A stretch of DNA of 64,000 nt. Origin: Tubiluchus corallicola (taxonomy: Eukaryota; Priapulida; Priapulimorpha; Priapulimorphida; Tubiluchidae). The position numbers were made by a program, and so were the translations under genes. Below the pieces are notes generated by a model. The model saw only the letters and a program-made list of their open reading frames with translations. It did no database searches and had not been told where the DNA came from. This document shows positions 26,447 to 35,800 of the stretch, one piece after another. Positions within the stretch are counted from its first letter, which is position 1. Each line of letters begins with the position of its first letter. The stretch lies in contig JAQGDQ010000010.1 of NCBI GenBank assembly GCA_030141605.1, positions 1,117,501 through 1,181,500 on the forward strand, written 5' to 3'.

Positions 26447-29170
26447 GGAGAGAGACAGAGAGAGTGAGAGAGAGAGAAGGAGAGAGGGAGGAACAGAAAG
26501 AAGGCGAGAGACAAATGTGTAGTTGATGCTGTCTTGTTCCTAACTATTGGTATGATCAAAAGATCACACTACAAAACACCTAAGTAAGTCCTTGCTTAAC
26601 GATGCTAATGCGTTCCAGCAAAATGCGACATCAAGCGAAACATTGTAAAACGAAGCCAAGACTTCCATAGAAAGTAATGTAAAAAAGCTAAGATACGTTC
26701 CAGAGGCAAAAATCAATGCTGCTTAAATCATATAAATTAAAAGGTTTTATGACTGTTTACTTATGTCACTACTGATTAATTTCTTTCTGTTTGCTCGAAT
26801 CCATCTATATATCTTGCTAACCTAGCTAGGAGTTTCTCTTTTGTTAACATTTACGTCTAGGCAGTGATTAAACAATAAACACTGTCGTTACGGCAGCAGA
26901 GTCAAAACCAAGCGCTGGGCAACCTTGGGAATTTTATCTTGTCTGGTTACTACAGGCTGCAGGTAGAATTCCTTGCAGCTAGCATTTAGTGGTCAGTCAG
27001 GAAGCAAAAATGTATACTGTACTTGTATAATAATTGCACTGTTTAGATTATTAGTACGTATTTAGAACAGAATAACGCAATGTGTGCTGTTTCAATGCAT
27101 CGAATTAAGTAAAAAAGTTGTTGATAAAATAAAATTCACTTAGAGCAAAGTAAAAAAATGTTGTTAAAATGAAACAGTTCGTCCTTAGTCCTTACGTGAA
27201 AAAAGGTGTCAAATGCTCAGTTGAAATTAAATTTCAAATGTTAAAACGAAATGTCACTTAAACAGGGAATCGAGTGAATGCAATCAGAAAAACTTACTTA
27301 AAATATTCTGTGCTTATGCAAAAAATAAAAAATAAAAATAATTTAAACTCATTTAAATGAAAATGTAAATAGGACCTTCTGTATAACTGGACATAATCTT
27401 TTCCACTAGATGCTGACAGCTGGGTAGACAAGAGAAGCATGACATTGTTGGGTGCCCATGTTAATGCAATGCTGAAGCTGTTCTTATCAAGCTGAAACTG
27501 AAAACAGAGGACATTAATTATAACTGACAACATGCAATAACAGAAGTCTTAAGGAGAATAATTAAGAAGCCTTTAGAAATTGTCACAAATATTTCTTTTT
27601 AATAGATTTTACTTAAATATTACGTATATGACACAGGTACAGCTGTCATGTTAAACAACACATTTACACACACATTTTTTTACGAAATAAAAACTATAAT
27701 TAATTTTAAGCTAGCCAAAATATCTACCATGCTATGGACAAATACTGATAAAAATGCACCACTAGTGAATTTAAACAACCTAAAGCAAAACAAGATTCAT
27801 ATCCTACCACATTTTGAAGTGTGATAAGATAAGACATATATAATGCAGATAACTGTATTAAGGTAATTTCTATATCGTTTGTATTCTACTCCAGATATGT
27901 TATTATCTGTCTTGTTCACCAGCAAATGATATATTTCATTTTTCCATTTAACACTTTCTAAAATGGCTGCAGTGATCCTGGGTTTTTTGTGGCTTTATGA
28001 TTATTATTGCCTTTCTGTATTTTAATATGTTTGTCATAGATATGCGAAAGTTTAGTATGAGATAAGTTGTATACATCTTCGGTATTAATTGTAGAATATA
28101 AATCTCACCAATCACATTGATTCAAATCTCGGATAATTTTGTTTTTTATATGATCATTATAAATACGTTTGTGCATGTATTGCTTACTGAATGTTTCAAT
28201 TTTGAGATCAATGATTAAAAAAAATTGGAAGGTGGTCTGTTATATCTGTTAGAAAAATACCCAATTTATATTTATAGTCTAATAAAAATATTATCGATTA
28301 GTGTTGCTGAGTAAGGCGTGATTCTTGTTGGTCTTGTAACAGTAGGGAACAGAAAATTGGTTACCATTGTGTCTAGAACGTGCCTGGCTTCATTGTATGA
28401 AGCATGGTTTATTAAGTTTATATTATAGTCGCCTGGTAAAAAAAAATATATTTTATCTATTAACAATTGCCATAGTGTACTGTATTATGTCTGTAAAATA
28501 ATTAGGATTTTCACCAGGTGGTCTATATATTACTCCCATTACTGTATTTTTTTCTTAAAAGGTATAATTAGGCATTTACATCACAATAGTGATAACCATA
28601 CTTATTGTAATGTACCTTTTCTTCAGTTTTAAGGCAATCTGCTTATTCAACATAACAAGTTAAGGATGTAAATCTTAGTTCACATGTAAGATGTAAACGA
28701 TGATTAAGATTATACCTAATCAAAAACTGGTACAGAAGCATGACTACGTTTATCTCAACTTAAGATCTTTAGTTATAGACACTAAACTTATAATTACAAT
28801 AATTATGAATTAATTTTACTCGGATGGCCATAACAAAAAACAAAGAGAAAAGAAATTCCCGTACAGACTGAGCGGTAGCATCTAATTTCGTCTTAATAGT
28901 GTAAGGATCTGCGTGATTAATAACACAACTCTCACTAGATTCGGCTTCCCTTTTTTCACGTGACGCTGACTCAGATCTCTTTTCAAATTTTTGAAATCTA
29001 ATAGTTTGGAAGTAAGAGTGTTGAGAAAGAAGTGTGTTTTGTCTTTGATTCAAAGGAACCGGATTATATGCACCGTTATTTCGCGAAAAAGAACTACAGT
29101 AAACTGAAGATAATGAGAAACACGAAAAAGAACACACGGAAAAAATAACAAATTCTACTGTTATCGCCAT
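11781..29170 (-). CDS. SORT1: Sortilin (VPS10-domain receptor), complete, 19 exons
   Basis: Type I sorting receptor moving ligands between Golgi, endosomes and cell surface. Coding exons 5' to 3': 29170-28865, 27497-27376, 25668-25572, 24606-24433, 23790-23717, 23271-23138, 22635-22468, 20602-20393, 19939-19845, 19444-19342, 18377-18209, 16758-16577, 15756-15582, 15419-15297, 14912-14765, 13770-13667, 13296-13146, 12905-12816, 11804-11781. Phases all agree; 2,649 nt, 882 residues (human 831). Order: signal peptide (about 1-25), propeptide ending at a furin site REKR (71-74), VPS10 beta-propeller with repeated Asp-box motifs (STDGGRHY, STDLGKTF, STDGGKTW, VDGGYTW), the 10CC cysteine module (about 610-760), membrane helix 765-786 and a 96-residue tail. 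The tail keeps YARL (801-804) and an acidic DDELL near the end, both known sorting signals of sortilin. It shares its promoter region with RPL37A. Confidence 0.96.
11869..11980. repeat. Tandem duplication, two 56-bp units
   Basis: The unit around AACGTCTCTGACGAGTGATC is repeated at a spacing of 56 bp with about five substitutions, up to a shared TTTTCCCAGC tail. It sits in the last sortilin intron. Confidence 0.8.
12178..12693. mobile_element. Non-autonomous hAT-like DNA transposon
   Basis: Ends read CAGGGAAATGCCGA and, reversed, CAGAGATATGCCGA. They are flanked by GTTATTAG (12170-12177) and GTTGTTAG (12694-12701), an 8-bp target duplication with one mismatch. Repeated GATCCGAT units lie inside the left end. 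An 8-bp duplication and CAG-type termini are the hAT pattern. The 516-bp insert has no transposase and lies in the last sortilin intron. Confidence 0.7.
16863..17158. mobile_element. Inverted-repeat element (MITE or foldback) in sortilin intron
   Basis: The left arm from ATCCGGAGACTTGCCATCTT at 16871 and the right arm ending GTCTCCGGAT at 17150 are near-perfect inverted copies over about 46 bp, including a shared TTAACATATAAAAAAACGTT core. Similarity continues outward into ACTGAC/GTCAGT. The centre (about 190 bp) is unrelated to coding sequence. No clear target duplication is visible, so the family is open. Confidence 0.8.
17430..17530 (-). repeat. LINE-type 3' tail fragment
   Basis: The sequence TTCAATTCGGTTCAATTTATTCGTCTC resembles the tails at 48.66 and 62.03 kb. 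In minus orientation it reads as the A+T-rich end of a non-LTR element closing in AATTGAA units. No coding part remains. Confidence 0.4.
17838..17960. repeat. Trinucleotide repeat (CTG/CTA/TAA)n
   Basis: Runs of CTGCTG, CTACTA and TAATAA merge into each other in a sortilin intron; it is partly interrupted. Confidence 0.9.
21530..21700 (+). promoter_or_regulatory. CpG-rich islet inside a sortilin intron, possible plus-strand promoter
   Basis: A sharp rise in CpG density within A+T-rich intron. It contains GCGCATGCGT (21562-21571, NRF1-like) and CACGTG (21576-21581, E-box). Just downstream a plus-strand ATG at 21671 opens seven codons (METFDNG) that run into a donor-like G|gtatga at 92/93. I could not find a partner exon downstream, so this is only a candidate nested or alternative promoter. 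Confidence 0.3.
26396..26514. repeat. (GA)n microsatellite
   Basis: Long AGAG run with GGGAG and GAGACA interruptions in a sortilin intron. Confidence 0.95.
27880..28560 (-). mobile_element. Degenerate LINE fragment: endonuclease and linker
   Basis: Read on the minus strand in broken frames: GVIYRPPGENPNYF, then PGDYNINL, TRPTRITPYSATLIDNIF, DITDHLPIFF, and further on NPRITAAILESVKWKNEIYH. These are, in order, the hallmark blocks of the apurinic-type endonuclease of non-LTR retrotransposons and of the linker before the reverse transcriptase. Stops and frameshifts interrupt it and no reverse transcriptase remains. It sits in sortilin intron 1, same strand as the gene. Confidence 0.85.
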
Positions 29171-29263
29171 TTTACAAAAACAGCCAGTAGGTGGTGCAAC
29201 GCGAATACGTATAGTGCCATCTGTCGGTGGTGTGTCTTCCTTTTCAAGTTTTTGATACGAAAA
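29171..29263. promoter_or_regulatory. Divergent promoter between sortilin and RPL37A
   Basis: Only 93 bp lie between the two start codons, so this interval must contain both 5' UTRs and most likely the core promoter, unless upstream non-coding exons exist. It holds several CpGs, a GCCATCT block (reverse of the YY1-type AGATGGC), two GGTGGTG copies and the pyrimidine tract of RPL37A. There is no TATA box. The sortilin start itself lies in AAAATGGCGAT, also YY1-like. Confidence 0.65.
29236..29263 (+). promoter_or_regulatory. TOP-like 5' leader of RPL37A
   Basis: CTTCCTTTTC directly precedes a short leader ending at the ATG. A C followed by pyrimidines at the mRNA cap (5' TOP) is the usual translational control element of ribosomal protein genes. 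The exact start site is inferred. Confidence 0.6.
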
Positions 29264-32186
29264 ATGGTTTGTTTAGTTGAGAGTTTGTCTAAAATCCTCT
29301 TCAATCTTACTTATTTGACTATAAAACTAGACAGATTCGCTCCCTGTTTGTAACATAATGTCTTTTGTTTGTCTTAAGAGGCAATTTTAGTGCTACAGCG
29401 AGTTTAGTTCTTAATTATACAATCTTTCAACATTAATTCATTTATTGGTGTACGACTTCTATTAATCAATGCAAAAAATATTGCAAATGGATTATATTAC
29501 ACTAACCCTACGTACAAATAATGGATGACTTAAAATGCTAATAGTCGTATTCATTCCACATTGGATAAAATATATAGTATACATTCAAAAACAATTATAG
29601 TCATGCTGTTATACTGTCATAATTAAGGGTTAAGCGAGTACATTCATAGAAACCCCAAATTTTTCCGTAAAATAATTAACAATTTAAACTTTACTGTGGT
29701 TGGTGTGGCAATCACCATGGCAGGCAGATTCTTCTATTGATTCACAAGTCTCATAGAAAATGAATATTTACGAATGTCAAGACTTGACCGCTCTTTAAAC
29801 AGTTTCAAATAATGTCTTCTGGTTCTAGAATGATCAACTAAATTAAAGAATTTTTCAGGCAAAATGTTTACTTTTCTAGTTAATATTAATACATTCATTT
29901 AAAGAGTACAATTAACAGTTTAAACCTTTCAGCTTACAGATTACTCCTTTCAAATTTTCAGATCCTTTTCAAAAAACGAATAAGTATTATTGTTGAAGGA
30001 GGTTCATAATAATCATAGCTTCTTCAAGTTTTTCAGTTGGAGGGATTGTTCTCATAATGCTTATTGCATTACCTCTTTATAAAGCAATGAATAAACATTA
30101 GAATAAAAAACTAGTTGACCTAGTCTTCCCTGTGGCCCATTAAATACATTTGCCTAATGTGCTGATGAATTTCTTCCTTTCAGTACAAAGGGTACCAAAG
30201 GTTTCAATGTTAATTGGCCGAGAATGGGATGTTGGCAAAAGATTTTTGTATTTAACTAGAACACCTTCTAATTTTAGCTAACTGAGTCGCATAATAATAA
30301 TAATAATAATAATCTTTCGATTCTTTACACTATACCATTGAATTGTTTAGTGATGCTATAACCTATAGTCATGTTTGAGTGCCCCATTCTCGTTGCACTT
30401 TTGAATTTACTTATGTTCTATGAAGTTGTATTATGAATTATGACAACGGAAATGCAGAAACGCTACTAAAATTTTTAACCTCAAAATGTAAAACTGAGAT
30501 TTTGAGCTGGTAAAGAGTCTGTGTGTATACACCACTAACTCTGGGTGTATTTGCCGACTCGGTGAGGGGAACAGACGGAGAGAGCCTGGCATTTGTTATT
30601 TTCAAATTGCATTTTTCTTTTTAACCAATTTTATTATAGCTCATATTTGTTTCAGGCTAAGAGGACGAGAAAAGTTGGCATTGTGGGCAAGTATGGTACC
30701 CGGTATGGTGCATCTCTGCGTAAAATGATAAAAAAGATGGAAATCACTCAGCACTCAAAATACACATGTACATTTTGTGGAAAGGTGAGTAAAAGTGATG
30801 TGCTTTAATTATTATTGTGTATCTAGGAGTGCATAATTTTTTGTTGAACACGGATTAAAGTTTCTTTTCTACGTGTCAATACCAATGTAATACCTGTATG
30901 TACAAAGGAACATCATTATCGTGTCATTTCTGTCATTGAAATAACTGCATTGGGTACTTCCATAACTGACGTTTAATGTGTGATTGTACAAAAAGAATGT
31001 TAACAATAATCAATCATCAATTTTTCTCAGTCCAATTCAATTTTAGACCAATATAGCTTTTTTGATTAAAAATAAATTATAAAATTTAATTAATTTTAAA
31101 CACATTACTGCTAACCATTAAGAAATGAACAAGCTTTGATTTCAAATAAATTAAAACATTCTATGATTCAGATTTAAATATTCACAAAGCTCGAAAAAAT
31201 ATTTTTCTTCCCTTGCTGCTGACATTTTTTGAGCCATGTCTGGCCCATGCATAATGTGCATTCATTGTTATGATGAATTTTGCAATGTGCATGTTCATTC
31301 TCCAATGTGCAATTGTGCATGAAATTTGTTCATCCGTTTATAAACAAACAAGTGTTGTTGATTGTTTACTTGCCATTTAATTCATGATGAGTGCTTGCGT
31401 ACCATAAATATTTCTATACATGATGGTTTACGGGATATTTCATTGTTGTTACAGGATGCAATGAAAAGGACATGTATAGGTATCTGGAAATGCAAGGGCT
31501 GCCGTAAAACTGTAGCAGGTGGTGCTTATGTGTTTAGGTAGGTATTTTCTATAATGGCTAAAACCGATTGTTGCTTAATAGCGTTTATTTTTTAAAGAAA
31601 AAACACAAATGTAGTTATTTTATAACTCATTGTTTCTTCATATTTCTAAACTTTTCCAATACGGATCTTTGAAGCGTATGAAGCTGTGGTATCGGTACTA
31701 TAAATTGTTGCAGTCAGTAATCAATGTTTAACTGTTAAACTTAAATAACTGTGCACTATGTGCTAGTGTGGTAAAGTAACAAGTATTATGTTTTGGTGCT
31801 TGTTCTGAGTAATCTTTTCAGCTCTGTTATAATATAATAGTTTTAAGAGACATTCTTTGCTGTTCGTCAAGATTATATTTCAAGTAACACTGTCGAATCA
31901 GACTGCATGTCTAACAAAGTTTACAGTTACATTTTAGTATTTTGTTCATACGTGTGTACATGTTTTACTCTATGAAACCAGAACTATGATGATCTGTGTG
32001 TCTCTTTATTAATGAGACACAATCGTGAACAGGTTGGCATGACTAGTTGGTATTCGTGTATAGGTATATATTCGCATAATGCAAAAAATTAAAGGTAATT
32101 GGAGTTTTCTTTACATTTTTAGCACCACATCAGCCGCTACTGTCAGAAGTGCTGTTCGGAGATTGAGAGAGATGAAGGAATCATAG
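29264..32186 (+). CDS. RPL37A: Ribosomal protein eL43 (RPL37A)
   Basis: Small zinc-ribbon protein of the 60S subunit. Exons: 29264-29266 (ATG only, then gtttgt), 30656-30784, 31455-31537, 32123-32186. Together 279 nt, 92 residues, the same length as human. The product starts [20 protein letters not shown] and carries the zinc pairs C39-x2-C42 and C57-x2-C60, the GIWKCKGC block, TVAGGAY and a basic C-terminus. Exons 2 to 4 are certain. The ATG-only first exon is inferred from the need for a Met before Ala-Lys-Arg, the pyrimidine leader and the donor; an intron right after the start codon is common in ribosomal protein genes. The first intron would be 1,389 nt. Confidence 0.95.
30290..30316. 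repeat. (AAT)n microsatellite
   Basis: Short ATAATAATAAT run in RPL37A intron 1. Confidence 0.85.
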
Positions 32187-32860
32187 ACTGTAATGTATAT
32201 TGTCTGTACATCAAATCCATCAAGTTTTAAATAATAATTTATCTCAGAATGTCTTTATGCAGTTTTTTTGTTTTTAGAAAGCATCTGATCAATCGTAATG
32301 TCGGCATAACAGAAAAAAAATTTGCTAGCGTTGTTGTTTTTTTACAATTTAAAATGCAAAACATGAAATCATTCTTGTGAAATTCAACATGAAACTAATT
32401 TATAAATAAGCAAATAGTAATTCAAAAGGAAAAACAAATTTCAATGCCTGTGTTCCAATGTTCAAACTTATAAAAGTTAAAAATTCTTAAATCTTCATCC
32501 TCAATGTCGAAGTCCTTTTCATTTTAATAAATACATGTCAAATACCATTAATAGTTTTAAACCATAGGTAAATGTAATTATTTTATACAATACCACATAA
32601 ATTGCAGATTTACTTTTTCGTTTGTGCTGCGGCTACCTGTTAATTCTTTTACCTTCGTTGTTTACATTTTAAACAGGAGCAAAATACGATTTTCATTCTT
32701 TGTATATATATAACTGATACACCAGAAACTCAACCTGTACAATTACCATTCATTGATAGAAAACTTATATCTACAATATAAATAGATGCAATATCATTTA
32801 GCATGCTTAGTTTTACTTTTCAGTCTTATGGGTGTTTGCTATACACGTGATGCTATCACA
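32187..32860. other. Convergent spacer, RPL37A and membrane-protein gene
   Basis: A 674-bp gap between two convergent stop codons, A+T-rich, no ORF. A plus-strand AATAAA at 32526-32531 may end RPL37A transcripts, although 340 nt is long for such a gene. Confidence 0.5.
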
Positions 32861-35800
32861 CTACAGTACATTGCTCACTGCACCACCTTGCGTCATCACT
32901 GGAACATTGGTGTTTATCGCTTGTTCGTAATCATCGACTGTCGTTGGGTTGAGGGTAAAATAGTGGTGACTGCCCTCCTCCTGCGGTAGTGGCATTTTGC
33001 CCCGATTTTCTAAACTGGTAATGGTTCCCACTTTGTCCGACGGCATTGTGTAGCCACTATCGTCTATCGGTGTTAGTTCATTGTAGTACGGATATTTAAA
33101 CATCTCATCTTGTACTGAGATACCTGGACTATTCGGCCAGGGCATTGGTGCTGAAGTGCTGCCTACAGTGCTTATCGGTGGTTTATTGCTAAACAAGGAA
33201 GAACATTTACATAAAAGAAAACATAATTACATTGTGTATGTGAGAAAAAAATCATCCACATACATGCATGTGTAATACAATAGTAATGACCTCTGTTGGA
33301 GCTATATACTGAAATTAAAATTTGCTTTAAACACTTTGTTTTCCCAAAATTTTGTTATTTATAAAAGTTATCCTTTTCATTTGCAGCTCAGAAAGTTGTG
33401 GCTGCCCGTATGTGCCATTTTGTAGTCCAGTAAAAAAAAAACCAGTGTTTTTAATTCGCACTGATTTGTGCACTAGCATCACTGACTGACAGTGGCTTTA
33501 AGTTGACGGAGAGTTGTTTAGCAGCTAGTCAAAATTGCTTCTTTTTGCAGCATGTCAATATCATGAACGTATGATTGCACTTGCAAAAAGATTTTGAGAA
33601 TTAGCATAATATAGACAATATGAACTCCCAGACTTGCAGAAACCTGAGTACTAGCATTACCTGTAGTCTCAGATATTTATTCAGAAGCCAGGGTGGTGAC
33701 TCTGTTAATGTGCATATATGTGCAACATAGATGTGAGTACGAATGGGTGAAAATTGCAACTTGGCAAATTTTGCAATGCAAATTTAGAACTGCCATGTTA
33801 GATCAGTGTCTCAGTCTAGAAATTTTACCTTGATAGTGGGCTAGCTTCCAATCCAGTCACTATCATCTACATGTTCATTAAGTAGGTCTGACCCTAATAC
33901 GTAAAGGTGACTCACTTTTTCCACATGTAGAAGACCAGACCTGCAATGATCATAGCAATAAGAGCAAGCACACCTATGGCAATTCCAATCCCCATGGCAA
34001 CGTCGGAATTGCTCGCACCGCTTCCGTGATCATCAGGAGTTTCAGGATCTTTTGGTTCAGCAACTGTAATGATAAAAGCACATTTAGCATATGACAGTTA
34101 CTGCCCCAGTGGTCCTATTCATGCTTTACTCCTGTTCAAATAAGCCGTATTTACACTTAGATGGCATGGTATGTCTGTTAAAGTAATCTATATTCAACTC
34201 AGTGGGTACTGGGTATCAAAATTTAAATTTAGAAATTGTACATTTAGATAATAATTACAAGGTAATCTCACTTTTATTCTTTATTTTAGATTTATGTGCA
34301 TTCACCAACATTTATTGCCAATGAGAGCATTAGTGTTTTTTTTGTAATTCATAGTGCTCATTGCTAGTTTTTGGTAATGCCATTTTTCTTGTTTTGTACA
34401 CACATTAAGAAATCTATTTCAGTGATATATTTTAAGTGCATTTTATTTAATTTTTACATGCACTACAGTTCCATCTGTTGTCAAAAAATAGAATAATAGG
34501 ATCGTAGTCCAAAGTATTCATTTTGGACTGATTTTAGGTCTTCCATGCAAAATTAAATTACATTATTGTAAAACATAGAGTCATAAGTCATTTAGTAGAG
34601 TAAATCACACACTCATGTATCGAAATAAATCGTAGCAGGTTCCTTTATTACCTGAAGAATTTTTATGCTAAAATCACTACATTTTGTTGGTGTATACTAA
34701 CACTTGTAGATGGTGCCACCAGTTTTGTAACAAATTGTTGGGTTTGTTATGACATTGTAAAATATGGGCACTTGTAGTACCTTTTATTGTCAATGAAAAA
34801 ACTGTAATCAATACGCACTGCATCTGGGTTCTGATCCAAAAGCATACTGCCACGTGGCATCCTTTGTGTTGTCACTGCACTCGCAAGTCATGTTGGGACT
34901 TCCGCTCAACCTTGTGGAATCGCCATCGCAACTGATAGTGACGTTCACACCGCATTCACAGTGGTGTTGGTCGCAGCGGTCAGCCGGGTATGGAAACAGC
35001 CTTGTGTCCTGCGTGCTGTGCTGCTTGATTTTCTGACACCCACCTTTGGAAGAGAAAAACAATTTATCTTTGCAAGTTATTGATAAATTCCTTATTAGCG
35101 GGGAAGAAAACGTGTCATTCATTGCTCATCTACTAATAACCATTGTAACTGTTACAGTACTGATAGTGAGAGTGAGAATCACCACTTTGATAGTAGTGTA
35201 TAGTCTACAATATTGAAAAACTAACAACTGATTTTATTTAGAAATATTTTGTTTTCCACACCTTGGAGCCCTAAGGCATGCCAGTGGTAAGTTGTTTCTA
35301 AGCCCAATTTTTATTTGGTCACTACGTATAACTGAGTGTACGTGGTTATTTATGTACTCACGACATGCAGGTTTCATCACCCATATTGGTGGCGTGCTGT
35401 CACAACTGCACCGTGCCGTGTTGGACCCGGCAATTGTCATCCCCTTACCGCATGTGTAGGACACATTCGTTTGACATGGACATGACGTGTCGCTGCAAAC
35501 ATCTTTTGGAAAGTCCACCACTTGAAGCTTGTGACCATCCCCACCATGCACGTAGACTGTCTCAGCTTCTGCTCGCTTGCAAGATACTAGAGAAACACAA
35601 AGCAGTTGACATTCTGATATTTTGTGTGACATCACTGGGATGTATTACAATTACTGTGAGATAGGCACAATTCCATAAACTTGTAAGCAGTCTTTTTTCA
35701 TTACGCTCATTTTGAATTTAATAAATGGCCACTTATTATTATTACATGTATCACAAGAGTTTCGGCAAAGGTATTTGATTAGAGCCTGCGACTTACTTTC

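Noticed and set aside
26585-27290. Possible DNA transposon (CTTGCTTAACGATGCTAATGC..., later ACGAAATGTCACTTAAACAG)
   Set aside because: It looks repeat-like, but I could not match two terminal repeats or a target duplication.
30785-32122. Possible C/D snoRNAs in RPL37A introns (ATGATGA near 31274 and 31988)
   Set aside because: C-box-like motifs are present, but I found no CTGA D box at a suitable distance and no terminal stem.
32861-33188. ITAM or ITIM in the membrane-protein tail
   Set aside because: YNEL and YTMP are suitably spaced, but the second ends in Pro; YFTL lacks the -2 hydrophobic or Ser residue. Neither consensus is met.
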